NCBI GenBank assembly: GCA_015183035.1
Contig: JACZZP010000014.1
Coordinates: 1,178,001-1,242,000 of the forward strand
DNA length: 64,000 bases
Source: Meloidogyne chitwoodi
Lineage: Eukaryota; Nematoda; Chromadorea; Rhabditida; Meloidogynidae
Reading direction: 5' to 3'
The position numbers were made by a program, and so were the translations under genes. The notes beneath the pieces are model-generated. The model had not been told where the DNA came from. It saw only the letters and a program-made list of their open reading frames with translations, and searched no databases. Shown in pieces: positions 1 through 13,173 of the stretch. Numbering within the stretch: position 1 is the stretch's first letter; every line of letters starts with the position of its first letter.

Positions 1-1511
1 ACATTTTAAAAAAAGAGGCGTATCAATTTTACATAAGCTTTATTTTTATATTTATTTACATACGTGGGTGTATTAAAAAATAAATAAATAAATATATATT
101 ATTAAAATTTATTTTTAATATATTCTCTTTTTTATATATTTAAAAAGAATCTATTAAATCAATTTATATTAATCTTGAATTTTCTGAATTCCAATTCTGA
201 CCCCAAATAATTATTTAAAAGATTTATTTTCTTTATTTAGAATTTTTCTTTATTTAATATTAAAAAGTATAAATATATATATTTTGTAAAATATTTTAAT
301 ATTATTTTTATTTTTAAATTATTTTTCTTTATTTCTTTTCTAATTTATTAAAAAAAATTAATTATTTAATTTAATTTTACAATAAATAATTAAAACAATT
401 GTTTCAACTTTTCTCTCTTTTTAATTTAATTTCAATCTCTTCTTCTCTTTTATTAAATTTAAAAAACATAAAATTTGAAGTAATTAATTTTTTTGTCGTC
501 ACTTATTTTACACTTTTTGCCTAATCATCCTAATTTATTATTGACGTCAATAAAAAGAACAAAAGAAAAATAAATAAATAAATAAAGAAGGTGGTAAACG
601 TTAACAGAATAATTCATTTTTTTAAATTAAAATAAAAAAATGGCCGAGAACGAAAAAAAGGAAGGATCAAAAAAACAACTCTGTGCAAGAAAATACTTTA
701 TTATTTTTTGCAAATATTTATAATTAATTCATTTTGGCCTTTACATACCTAATTTATTTTAAAAATATATAAAATCATTTTTTACTTTTTTATTAACAAA
801 TTAAGGTGAATAATTAAATAAAATTTTCAATAAAAATATTTTGTACGGAAATTTTGGTGCCGGAAAGTTGGGTTCCAATATTTTTTGGAATTTTGAATTC
901 CAATGGAAATTTGGTTCTATAAATAATTATAAGATTAATAAATTTAACAAAACCATTTTATAATTTCAGAATTTTAATTATTTTAGAAATTTTTAGTGAA
1001 AATAAAATAATTATAAATTAATAATAATTAATTTTTTAAAAATTAAAAAAAAAAACTTTTTTGATTATTTCTATGTCTGCATTTAATAAAAAAATAATTA
1101 TTTTAATATATATTTTAAAAATTAAAAAATATATCCAAAATTAAAAAAATATATTTTTTTAAAGTTAACCTCTTTTTTTGCCCTATTTTTCAATTGGCCG
1201 AACGTATGACGATTTTAACCATTTACAAAGAAAAATAATAACAAAACTTTTATTTTTTCTTTTCTCACATTAATTTTATTATCAAAAATAACTTCTTTTA
1301 TTTATTTATTTTTTGAGGAAATTATTTTAAAAAAATAAAATAAAAATAAAAATAATATAAATTAGTAATTATTTATTTATTTAAATATTTCTTTCTTTTT
1401 TAAAAATCCTCAAAAATCATCTCTTTTTTTCTTTTTATTAAATAAAAATATTTATTAATTTATTATATTAAAATAATTAAATAATAATTATTTTTATATT
1501 TAAGGAAAGGA
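1..1511. other. AT-rich non-coding stretch
   Basis: No coding potential or RNA gene is visible; the sequence is runs of A, T and TTTA. Just before the first gene, TATTTAAG followed by GAAAGGA and an ATG looks like a 3' splice site and may be a trans-splice acceptor. Confidence 0.6.
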
Positions 1512-2307
1512 ATGGAAACTCCAACAGAAATGCAAAGTCCATGTCCAAGTCCAATAAATTGTGAATTTCCAGAATTAATTCAACGTTTAGATTTGGAAAA
1601 ACATTTTGAAAGTCAAAAGAAGATAATTTCTCAAAATAATGAAAATAATAAAAATAAAGTTTCTTCTTCTTCTAATTTAAAATTTAAACAAAATTTAATA
1701 ATTAATAATAATAATAAACGTTTAAATAATAATTTTAATGAAAATAATAAAAAATTAAAAAAAGAAGATAATAATAATTATTTAATAAAACAACAAAAAC
1801 AATTAAATTTATCTACTTCATTTAATAATAATAATAAAAATAATAATAATTCTTTATCTGTCCATACATATTCTGGTAGTTTTTAGAATTATATTTTAAT
1901 TTTAAATAAATTCTTTTATTAAATTTAAATATTTATTTAATTTAGGTAATAATATAAAATTATTAAATAATAATAAATCTTCATCTTTTGATAATTATTC
2001 TTCTTCATTAATTAATAATAATAATAAAATATTAATTAATAATAATCAAAGAAGATTTACAGAAGAAGGAAAAAATAATTTTAAAGAATTTACTAAAAGA
2101 CGTTTATTAGTTTTTCAGGAAATTGAAACTTATAGAATGCGTTTATTAGAAGCAGAAAATGAACAAAAAAATAATGAAAAATTATTATTAATTGAAAATG
2201 GAAAAGAAAAGATTCCAATATCAACAACAACTTTAATAAATAAAGGTAAAAGAATTAATAAAATAATTAAAAACTCTAATTATATAAAGGTATTAAATAT
2301 ATATTAA
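1512..2307 (+). CDS. Hypothetical Asn-rich protein, two exons
   Basis: I do not recognise this gene. Exon 1 is 1512-1875 and exon 2 is 1946-2307; the junction G|GT keeps the frame, giving about 236 residues. The N-terminus (METPTEMQSPCPSPINCEF) is followed by long Asn/Lys/Gln-rich stretches coded by AAT repeats. Exon 2 has one less degenerate block, KRRLLVFQEIETYRMRLLEA, predicted to be helical. The start has a splice-acceptor-like TTTAAG a few bases upstream, consistent with trans-splicing. The next gene starts about 2.6 kb downstream. A donor-like GTATTA at 2290 could instead make these alternative 5' exons of the EGR gene, but phase-0 entry into the exon around 4921 meets a stop, so I treat it as separate. 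Confidence 0.45.
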
Positions 2308-4943
2308 GTAATTTTAATTTAAATAAAAAATATTTAAAAATAAATAAAAATATTCAAATAATATTTCCATAACCTCTCTAAAATATTTCTGCAATTTATT
2401 TTAAATATTTCTCTAAAGTTTAAAAAAAAAGTTTTAAAAAAATTATGAATCACATAAACAAACAAATGTTTATTATTATTATTAATATATTTTATAAATT
2501 TAAAATTTTTGACCTTTTTTATAAAATTAAAAAATATTTATTTATTTATTATTATTACTAAAATACTAGTAAAAATTACATTGAGGACCAATTAATTTTA
2601 AAAATTAAATTAATTAATATTTTATTTTTTATTAATATTTTTGTATTCACTCTACAAATATTATATAATTTAAAAGTCCTTATCCTCTTTAATCCTTTTT
2701 TAAATATATTTTTTTTAAAATTATTTAACAATTCGAAAAAATTTTAAATTTTGTATTTTTTCAATTTTATTAAATATTTATTTTTAATTTAATATTTGTG
2801 ACAGCCGAGAATTGAAAAGAACTTTTCTTTTAATTTTTTATTCCTCAAAATATTTTATTTTTCTTTTTTTATTCTTTTAAATTCCTTCCCTTTGAGTTTA
2901 TCTTTGAACCTTAATAAAAGCTTTAAAAATATTTTTCAAGAAGAAAAACTTTAAGAAAATATTTTTACTTCTTTTAGCTTTTGACAGACAGAGAAAAGAA
3001 TAAAGAAAGTTGACAAAAATTATTAAAAAGAATTTTATATGAGAGAATAAAATTAAAAAAAGAAAAGAAATAATAAAAGAACACAAATGACGTTTAGAAT
3101 AGTAATAACTAAAAGCTAAGAACAGAACAACTAAAATAAAGAAAAGAAAAATAATTTTAAAAATGCTTAAAAAAGGCGGAGTTTGTCCATAAAAAATATA
3201 TCTGACTGAGACAACTGCAGTGAAAAAATTACTCTTTCTATTACTACAAATATATTTATTTATTTATATTTTAGAGTATTTTTATTATAGCAATAATAAT
3301 AAAATAATTCACTGAAAATTTGAAAAGAAGTTTTCTCAAAAAAAAACATTTATCTAATATCTTAACTAACTAACTAGGACCATGTGTTTTGTGGCTTCTT
3401 TTTTAGAAAAAAAAAGTTTTAATGAAAGGATTTTTTTCTTTAAAAAAGAGTGCAATGTAAAATAAAATAAAAAATATATTTATATTTATTTTAGTAGAGA
3501 GAATGTTAATAATAATAAAAGAAAATGCTTTTTATTATTTTTTGTCTTTGTTCTTCTCCTAATAAAATATTTTTTACTTTTTTTTTCATCGTTTATCGAT
3601 TCAATTGGCCAATCCCTTACATTTTTTCATCCATTAGCCGCTTTTCTCATTTTTTAAGTCTTTTCTTTTGCGTCATACAAGAATACCTTTATTTCCTTCA
3701 AAATTTTTTTTTAAATTTTCTTTTTGCGCTATTCTTGACTAGAGAATCTTATTTTTATTTATTTTTATAAAATTTAATAAAATGGAAAAGAATGCCATTT
3801 CTTTTTACTTTTTAGGGAAATTGTTAATATTTATTTAACAATTCTCTATTTTTACCCTAAAGCTTTATTAAAAAAGTAAATAACTACTTTTTTTTAATTT
3901 TAATTTTATAGTCTTCCTTCTCATTTTAATTTTTTAACTGTTTTTTTCTTATTTTAAATAAACATCCTGTTACGTCATTTAAAATATTTTTTTATCAATA
4001 AAAGGATTATATAGCTTATTTATAAGAATTTAATTTAATTTTTTAAATTATTTTCTTAATTTAAAAAATTCACTTAAATAATTTTTGCGGGAAATAAATG
4101 GATTTTGCTTATTTTGGTTTATTTATTTTAAAAAACTTTTTATTTTTAATGGGGGGAATGTGAGGTATATTGAAATAAAGGTTGATAATCTTTAAATATA
4201 ATTTTAATTTAATATTTAAATAAATAAATAAATATTAAATTCTTTATTATTTTAATAAAATAAATTATTTATTCAAATGCTTCTAACAAATATATGTATT
4301 AGTAAACAATTTATATATTCTCAGTCAATTTATTTTATATTTATTCTTTTTTATATTTTATTAGTACAACATACACATTTTTTTAAATATTTATTAAATA
4401 TTAATTTAATTTTTTTTTTAATTTTATTTATTTTTTTTGTTCTCTTTAAGTAAAAATTTATTAAAGTTTTCCAACTTTAAAATAATATTTTTCCACAACA
4501 TTTAATTTTATTTCTTATTTTTTACAAATTAAATACCTCTAAAACTTACAATTTCCCACCCTTTTTTATGTAAATATTTACGTTAAATTGCTTAGTTGAC
4601 TCTATTAAAAAAATAAAAATTAATTTTATATAAATATTTGTTTTTAAGTAATTTATTTTTTAATTTTTTTCTTTCAAAATTATTTTTTAAAATTATTAGA
4701 AAGATATATAAAATTAATTTACCTTTTTACTGCTAAAGGTAACCTTTGATTTTGTTTATAAAATTTTTCACAGATATATATTCCCAATACTTTCACTAAT
4801 TTTTTTTTTCAATTTTAGAAAACTTTATTAGATATTTGGGATATTAAAAAAAAGTTTCTTTTTTCCATAATTTTTTTCTTTTATTTTCCTTTAAATTTAA
4901 TAAATTATTAAATTGTCAGACGTGCCAAAAAATTAAATTTTAA
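2308..4943. other. AT-rich intergenic stretch
   Basis: I see no convincing exon. Open frames here, such as one at 3525-3770, are Phe/Leu-rich translations of poly-T. An acceptor-like TTGTCAG at 4914-4920 precedes the ATG at 4944, with stops in all three frames between them, which marks a transcript start or trans-splice site for the EGR gene. Confidence 0.55.
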
Positions 4944-7900
4944 ATGGTAGTCACTATATCATCATCTACTACTACACCTCTTACAGTCTCCCCTTCTTCT
5001 CCTTCTCCTTCTCCATCTTCTACTTCTACTTCCTTTATTAATTCATCATCTAATAATACTACTTATAATACAATTAATAATAATAATAATAATATAAATT
5101 TAATTAATGAAAATTTAATAAAAAATACTTCTTCTTCTTCTAATAATAATAATAAAGAAAAAACAATTATTTCAACATTTAATTCATCAACTAATAATAA
5201 AAAATCTCCTCCAAATGTTCCAGAACTTAAAATTGAAAATAATAATGGAAATGAAACAAATGAATTATTATTAAATAATAAAAATGGATGTATTCATTTT
5301 AATTATTTAAAAGGAGGAATTAAAACACCAATGAGTGCTGGTGGAAATACTACATTTCTTTCTAATGGAATTTGTTTTTTAGAAACACCAACACCTAAAA
5401 TACCTGATACTTTGAGAACTCCAACAGCTTTACTTTCATCACCTACTAATTCTTCTACTAGTTCTAAGTCTTCTGTAAGAGAAACTTTTTTAAAAAAGTC
5501 TTTTTATTACGACTTTTTTTTTTTTTTATTTTTTCAAAAATTTAAATTAATTTTATCCAATACATATTAGTGGGAAAATATATTTAATAATTTATTTTTT
5601 CCCTCTCTCTTTTCTAGAAATTATTAAATAAAAAAAGGAAAGAAAAAGTCGTATTCTTATAATTATTTAAAAATGGCAATCCTTAACAATTGGGGCTCCA
5701 CCTCAAATATTCGCAGTGGCATAGTAAAAATGTGTTTTTAGGGGTTATCGAGGTCGCTGATTACGAATTTGATCTTATCACAAATCCTTATCATTTTATC
5801 ACTAATTTTAAAAATCAAAGATTTTATCAAGATTTTCGCTCATTTGCTGATTACATGCTGGGCATAGTGGGGGTACAATGTAAAATGTTACGTTGTTGTA
5901 AAAATTTAATGGCAGATTCTTTTTTATTAATAAGCAGAGTAATTTGGAAAGTATCCATGATAAAATCTTTGATTTTTAAAATTAGTGATAAAATGATAAG
6001 GATTTGTGATAAGATCAAATTCGTAATCAGCGACCTCGATAACCCCTAAAAACACATTTTTACTATGCCACTGCGAATATTTGAGGTGGAGCCCCAATTG
6101 TTAAGGATTGCCTTAAAAATAAATTTAATTTATTTTTGTCAATTTTCCCATTGCAAAACATTTATTTGTTTTGCAGCAATTAATGCATATTGATGAATTA
6201 AATACTCCCCTTTGTTTGAATTCTGCAACACCAAAAAGTCAACATCCACAAGCATTTTTTGGTGATCATGAACCTTTACTTACAGGTGTTGTTTAATAAT
6301 GAGAAAGAGAGTTTTTAAATATTTTTTATATTTATTAGGTATTTTTAAAAGTAAAAATATGAGAAGGAAAGGGGATTTTTAAATAATTTTATTAATATTT
6401 ATTTATTTATTTTGTAGCAAACATCGAAATTACTTCAACTGTTGTTTCAGCTTCCCATCAAAATCCAAATAATAAATCAGAACAATCCAATCAATGTTCA
6501 TGTGTTGCTAGTTGTTTGTTTTTCTGATATTCTCTAAATTAATTAAAATATATTTATTTAATTAATTAGTTGGATTGTATTTAAAAAAAAAAAGTCTTTA
6601 GGTTCATCTTCCAATTCTCTTTCTGATTTCCCCCGTCGTGCTATTGGAACAACAAATGGAAAATCTTCTACAAATATTAGCAATAATGAACTTTCCAATT
6701 CTTGTCAGAATTTTGCTTCATCAAAAACTGATCAAAAATTACAATTTCAAATAAAGGGTTCCATCTCAACAAATTTGCCGTTAAATGCTCAAAACTTGAA
6801 TTCTCCCGGTATTTTAAAAAAATATAATTTTTTTTAAATTTTTTATATTAAAATAATTATTAGGAGAAATGACATATTATGTTTCCGATTTTCTTTATTC
6901 GCTGAATTGCTGAAATTATTATATATATAAATTATTTAATATTTATTTATTTAATTTTGGCATTCTTACATATTTATTTTTTTAAATTAAAATACTTAAA
7001 ATTAAAATAAAATATTAAAAATTATAAATTAAAATTTAAGGGTATCTTTTTATTATATAACATTTAATTCTTTAATTTTTTCAATTTTTCTTAGAAGAAA
7101 AAGTTTTTAAATATAAGTGAGAAAAAAGAGAATTTTTTAATGAAAATTAATTTTTATTAAAATATTTAATTTTATTAACTAAATAATAAGTTGAAAAGAT
7201 GAGAATATTGTTAAATATATTTAAATATTTATTTTAATTTCTCCAAATTTCTTTTAAATTCCTTATAAATTTCCCAGAAATTTATTTACAAAATAATTTA
7301 CGGAAGTAAAAAACTAAAAAATTTAATAAAATATTTAAATGGAAAATAGAGGGGAAGAATTAATAGGTTAGGGGATAGCTTTTAGCCAGCAAGATTTTAT
7401 AACCCTTCAATTTTTTCTTTAAAAAAAGATGGAGGTAATTCTTGTATTTCCCTCATATTCTCTCTCATTTCCATTTTATAAAAAAAAATTTAAAAATTTA
7501 TTTTTTTTTAAATTTTATTTAAAGGTTTAAGTGCTTCTTTCTTCCAATTTTCGCCTATTGTTGAACATTTTTTACAATCTTGGACCAGAAATCAAGGTTT
7601 ACCTGTGCTTTCTGTGGAAGATAAAACATCTAACCCTCCTGAAACGTCGGATTTAACTAAAGTAATTTTTTTTAATATTATTGGCTTGGGGTTAGGGGCT
7701 TAGAAAGTGGGATCGAACTGTCTTTTAGATTAAATAAAAAATAAAATTCATGTCAATTTATATATTTAAAATATAACTTAAGGTAATGTGGATTAACAAT
7801 AATAATAATACTAACGATGATGAAAAAATGAGAGGATCATTATTATTAGATAAAGATTCTAATAATAATAATCAATTTATTAAAATAAATAATAATAATA

Positions 7901-9576
7901 ATAATAATATTCCCTTTAATCAACAATTAAATAATAATCATTTATGTCCAATGGCTAGACAACAACAAAGAGATTATAATAATTTAACAACAACAATAAA
8001 TAAACAACAACAATCTATAACTAATTCTAATAATATTCATAAACATTTAGCTCTTAATAATGTTCCTTCTGGAGGATTTCAAGTAAAAAAAATTTAACAG
8101 ATTTTTTGAATTAAATAATTTTTTTTTTTAAATATTATTGAATATAAATTAAAATTTTCTAAAAAAAACTATAATTTTTTATTTTAATTATTTTATATCA
8201 GTTATTAATAATTAATAAATAGTTATAATATAATATACTATATTTTATTTTTTCTTTTTATATAATTTTATTTTTTGGTATACAATAAATTAATTTTTAT
8301 TAATTTGATCATTCTAAGTAAATTAAAGAGAATATTTATAGAATTACTAATTTCTTTTAAATAAATCTACTGTATATTTTTAAATAATTTTTATTTTCTT
8401 TTTAAAGATTCATCAAAGTATTAGTTGTAGTATAATGCCTTCTGCAGCTGTAGGAGGTAATCAATGTTGTTGTGAACGTTCTTCTTGTTCTTCTATTCCA
8501 ACATTAATATCTTCTTCTACAGCTTTACCCCCACCAACATCTTCTTTAATTCAAAATACTTCTTTACAACAATCTAGTCCAACAAATCCTTCATCTGTTT
8601 CATCTGTTACAAGTTCTGGTTTAGAAGCTATTCATCATTCACCTCAACAACAGCAACAAATAAATTTTGGCGGGGAAATGTGTCAAATGGTAAAACAGTT
8701 AAAATTATCATAAATATATTTTTTTATCTTTTTTTAAAGAATTTTAAAAATGAACCAACTTTTGATGAATGGAGATCATTTCAACCAGTTCCTATGTTTT
8801 TACAACCAATTCAATCACACTCTGTTGGACCAACAAATAATCAAGATAATAATTATTTGGATGGAACAAAAGAAAGACGTTCTACTTTTTCTGTTGTTTC
8901 ATCTATAACAACAAATGGCAATAATAATTCCTTAAAACAAAGGCCATCTTCAATAAATGGATTTTTATTTGTTGGAGGAACTCAAACTTCACGTTTTAAT
9001 AAAGAAATGGAAGAAATTGGAAGAGATGAAATTGATGGTAATCAAAGAAATAGTAAAACACCTATACAAGAACGGCCACATCAATGCCCTATTGAAAATT
9101 GTGATAAACGTTTTTCACGTTCTGATGAACTTACTCGACATATTAGAATACATACTGGACAAAAACCTTTTCAGGTAATATATTTAAATTAATTAAAATA
9201 GTCATTGTTTCTTTTTCTAGTGTTTCCTGTTACAAATCCAAATTTAGCTTTAAATTTAAAAATCTTTTCATTAATAGATTCAAAAAAAAAAAACAATTTG
9301 AATGTATATACATAAATAATTATTCTTTTTATTATTTTTTAGTGTAAAATTTGTATGAGAGCATTTTCTCGTTCTGATCATTTAACAACACATATACGTA
9401 CACATACAGGTGAAAAACCATTTTGTTGTGAGATTTGTGGACGTAAATTTGCACGTTCCGATGAGCGTAAACGTCACACAAAAGTTCATAGCAAACAAAA
9501 AGGAGTTGGTGGACGAAGACTTTCTGTATCTTCTTGTGGAAGTGAAGGTATTGGCCATTTAGTTGGTGAATTATAA
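4944..9576 (+). CDS. egrh-1: EGR-family C2H2 zinc-finger transcription factor
   Basis: Nuclear DNA-binding protein with three C2H2 fingers at the C-terminus. Exons: 4944-5474, 6177-6285, 6418-6501 (donor less certain), 6602-6808, 7525-7661, 7783-8082, 8408-8689, 8740-9174, 9343-9576; the frame closes to about 772 residues. The fingers are C666-H688, C696-H716 and C724-H744, joined by HTGQKPF and HTGEKPF linkers. Each carries the RSDEL, RSDHL or RSDER recognition helix that defines EGR/Krox proteins and reads GCG(T/G)GGGCG sites. The finger region matches vertebrate EGR almost residue for residue; the rest is low-complexity Asn/Ser/Gln. A conserved-looking block, [14 protein letters not shown], lies in the exon at 7525. 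The gene corresponds to Caenorhabditis EGRH-1, which acts in germline and somatic proliferation control. Intron 1 holds a MITE. Confidence 0.9.
5675..6112. mobile_element. Foldback MITE with 155-bp inverted arms, 8-bp TSD
   Basis: The left arm (5675-5829) and right arm (5958-6112) are near-perfect inverted copies, starting GGCAATCCTTAACAATTGGG and ending in its reverse complement, with a loop of about 128 bp. Both sides are flanked by the same 8 bp, TTAAAAAT (5667-5674 and 6113-6120), a target-site duplication. An 8-bp duplication fits hAT, Merlin or P superfamilies; no transposase is present, and the 119-codon open frame inside is arm sequence. It lies in intron 1 of the EGR gene and leaves both splice sites intact. 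The near-identity of the arms suggests a fairly recent insertion. Confidence 0.88.
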
Positions 9577-10422
9577 AAAATATTAATTAGATTTTGTAAT
9601 TTTTTTTTAAAAGTTTTTTAACTCTAAGATTATTTTTTGGATTTTTATTTAATTTTATTTTTGTTAAACTATTCGGTACTTATTTACTTTGTTATCAATT
9701 GATATTAATCATTAAAAATTAAATGTAAATATAAGTATTGATTATTTATTTGATTAATTAATTAATTAATATTCTCTAAACTAGTCTTTTAAATTTTAAT
9801 ATATTTTATTCTTTTAATATTTTATTCTTTTGTATTATAGGTATTATATTGGTTTAACCTTTACTTTTTTTTCTTTTAATTTATCGCCATAATTTTAAGT
9901 CTTTTTTTAATTTTTATTGTTTTATTTACCCGGTTATTTTTTAGAAAATTCCAAAACGTGTTGAATACAATTTTTCTTATTATTTTATGCATTTTTAAAT
10001 TAAATAAATATTTTATTATTATTATATATATTTTTAATTTTGAAAAGTTGAAATGTTATTTAAGGATAAAAAATTTAAGTATTTTAATATAAAATATTTA
10101 TTAATAAAAAATATTATAGTAAAAGTAATTTTTGTAAATTAGACCTATTTAAAATTAATTAAAATAAATATTTTTTATTTTAAAAAATAATCATTAAAGT
10201 TTTTCAATATAAAAAGAAATGCAATTAAACCTTTATTTAATATATTAGAATTCTTAAATATTTTTTATAAATATTTAGAAAGAAGGGATTTCCAATAAAT
10301 TAAAGTAAATATAAAAAAGTATTTATAAATTTGTATATTTTAAATAAAGATTCGACTGTAAATTTAAAAGAATTAAAGCCATTTTTTGAGAAGGAAGGGG
10401 AAAAATATAAAAATATTTATTT
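9577..10422. other. Convergent 3' flank between EGR and SLC17 genes
   Basis: AT-rich sequence between two convergent genes, presumably their 3' UTRs. AATAAA-like strings occur on both strands, but none can be singled out. No other gene is seen. Confidence 0.5.
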
Positions 10423-13173
10423 TTAATTATTTGTCCATTTTGATTGCCCATTTTGTTCGATTGATTCTTCAACAGTATGAATTTTACTTCTAGATGCATT
10501 TCTCGAAAATTCATCAGTAGTCCAATGTGCTGGTTCTGCTGAGCACATTAAACAGAAGGCAAGATTTGAAATTGTAAGGACAGCAGCAGTTAGAAGAAAA
10601 ACATATCTGAAATTTAAAAAAGAAATATTTATAAAATTATGCTTTATTTATTTACGTCCCAAACTCTTTTTAGACCTTTTTAAAAATAATTAATACAATT
10701 TAAATAAAATAATTTTGATTTATTTTTCTCAATTATTTACTCTTCTTTTTAAATATCAGTTTTAAAAGAGAATAATAAATATTAAAAAAATATATTATTT
10801 TATTACCGCCATTCCTCAGCTTTATTATGTGGTGCCAAAGTATTTTGCATAATTGGAACAAATAAAAGAGTTATTGTAATAGCTAAAGAAATCTGTCCCA
10901 TAACTACAAGTGCATAATGTTTAGCAACCTTTAAAAGTAAAAATAAAATTAAATAAATTAAAATTAAATTTACTAAAGGTCCAGCTTTAAAAAATCCGCC
11001 AGTTGTAAATCCAAGCATTCCTGCTGATATTCCTAATAAAACAAGACATAAAGTAGGTTGGTCAGTTGGGAAAAATGCTAGCATTGAAAGAAAAAGTGCT
11101 GAACCAAAGAATGCCACAGAATTATATAAACGTAATTTATTTGTTTCAGACAAGAATCTAATCTAAAATTAATTTAAAATATTTTACTATTTTTTTAGAG
11201 TGAGAGGAAGTAGAGTTTCTTTTATTATAATTAATTACTTGAATTATATATGATCGACAAAAGATAATAATTTTAAAAAATAATATTTTAATAATAAAAG
11301 TAAAAATAAATCCAAAAATAAATTATAATAATTAATATTTTCTTTTAAAAAAATCAAACTTTATCGCTAGTAAAGCCAGCAAATAATTTAATACAAAATT
11401 GGGCTAAGGGTGCTAATGAAGCAGACAATCCAGTGTGTGCCACAGGGAAGCGAAGAACAACATTTAAATAACTTGGAGAATAAAGGAACATCTTAAAAAT
11501 AAATATATCAAAATAAAAAATAAATATTTCTTACCATATTAACACAAACAAAATTTCCAATTGCTGCAATCCAAACAGCCCAAACTGAAGCAGTACTAAG
11601 AATTTCACGAATAGGAATTCTCTTTTGAAGTTCTTTATTTAATTCAGTTTTACCAACTGCTATTTTTCTGAGTTCTACTTCTCCAACAAATGGATGTTTA
11701 TCTGAATATATTTTTATTTAGATTATAATATTTAATTTTAAATGTTTTTATAAAAAGCTTTGATCATAAGGAGAGGCCCTAATCAATTATTGGGGGAAAA
11801 GAAAGAGAATACTTTTTGGAGGCCAATAAATTTTAAAATTTTTTATCCAAAATATAATTTGGATATGTCTAAATCAAATAAATAAAAAAACATACTTGGG
11901 CTATTTCGAAAGAATAATACCCAAAGGGAGAAAAGAACAGAACAAGCACCACCATGCGCAAAGAAAACTGAAGGCCATCCGAGTAATTCACAAAGAATTC
12001 CACTTACAGGCATCTAAATAAAATAAAAATAAATAAATCAGATTATTTTAAGTTTATTTAATACAGTAATTGCAGGGGCAAATTGAACATAAGCAACTAA
12101 AGCAGAAACAAAAAGTCCATTTTGTTTATAATACGTCCATTTTGAAGTAAATGATCCTTAACCATAAATAATTGGAAGAATTTTAAAAATAATTTAAAAA
12201 TACCAATAACTGGAAAATTAGCAGAGAATGCAATACCTAAAAATTAAAAAATTATTTTTTCAAAAGATTTTTAAAACCTTGAAGAAATCGACAACCTAAA
12301 ACATAGTAAAAACCAAGTTCAATAGCTGCAGGTAAAAGACAAGTGGATAAAGCTGAAAGCATTCCCAAAAAGGCAAAAACTGTTCTAATTCCATAATGGT
12401 TTACCTTAAAAAGAGAATTATATTATAAATTAAATATATTTTTTAATCTTACATAATAATAAGTATTTAATTATTTTAGCCCTTTTTACAATTAAAAAAA
12501 AATTTTACCAAAGAAACAACAAAAAAATTGGAAATAAGAGCAGCCAATGCAACTGTTGATGTGAGAAAAATTCGTTCTCGAGAAGAAAAATGAAGTTTAT
12601 TTGGTTTTTTATCAGAAGTATTTGCGTTAGAAGTTTCAGCAAAGGATGAAACGTTTGTGCTAAAATTTAATTTATTTTTAAAAATATTTTTTGTTTTCTA
12701 ATATTAATATATAATAGTCGATATTTATTTAATTAATTAATTTTATATAAAAAATGCTTAATTTCGATTTAAATTAAAAAAAAGACTTACCTAAAATCTT
12801 CTTTGTCTTTCCCACTTCCAAAAAGTAATAAATCATTATCATTAATTCCTTCACTTCCATTGATTTGTTGTTCAAAACCTTCAGATTCAGCAATATTTTC
12901 AATTCCTTCAGCATGATCAATACAAATAAGAGCAAAATTAAAACAAAGAATATTTGACCAAACAGAGGCTAAACATAACAAACAAAGTATCATCATCAAA
13001 AAACGTGTTCTAGTATGAAATACTTTTGATAATCCTATTGAAAAAGAAGAAGGTTTTCTTAAAGTTATTAATGAATTAAAAGAATTAGATAAAGAATAAA
13101 AATATTTTGGATTTAAAAATATTTGACCAATTGGGGCCAAATATTTTTTCTCATCATTATTTATTAATTCCAT
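10423..13173 (-). CDS. SLC17-family major facilitator transporter
   Basis: Membrane anion transporter of the SLC17 group (vesicular glutamate, sialin and phosphate transporters). Eleven exons on the minus strand: 13173-12791, 12659-12509, 12404-12278, 12236-12204, 12156-12065, 12013-11896, 11701-11535, 11491-11360, 11162-10974, 10928-10807, 10606-10423. They join in frame to 565 residues, close to the family length. Recognisable family segments are FSSRERIFLTSTVALAALIS (TM2), a YGIRTVFAFLGMLSAL loop and helix, MPVSGILCELLGWPSVFF, and GGFFKAGPLVAKHYALVVMG near TM10. The N-terminus has TM1 followed by an acidic extracellular loop. The intron at 10973-10929 is 45 nt, a multiple of three without a stop, so retention would insert 15 hydrophobic residues. 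The substrate cannot be told from sequence. Confidence 0.85.

Noticed and set aside
3525..3770. 81-codon open frame rich in Phe
   Set aside because: Translation of poly-T with no splice partners or plausible start context.
5690..6049. 119-codon open frame in the EGR intron
   Set aside because: It lies wholly inside the inverted-repeat element and reads through both arms; it shows no protein family features.
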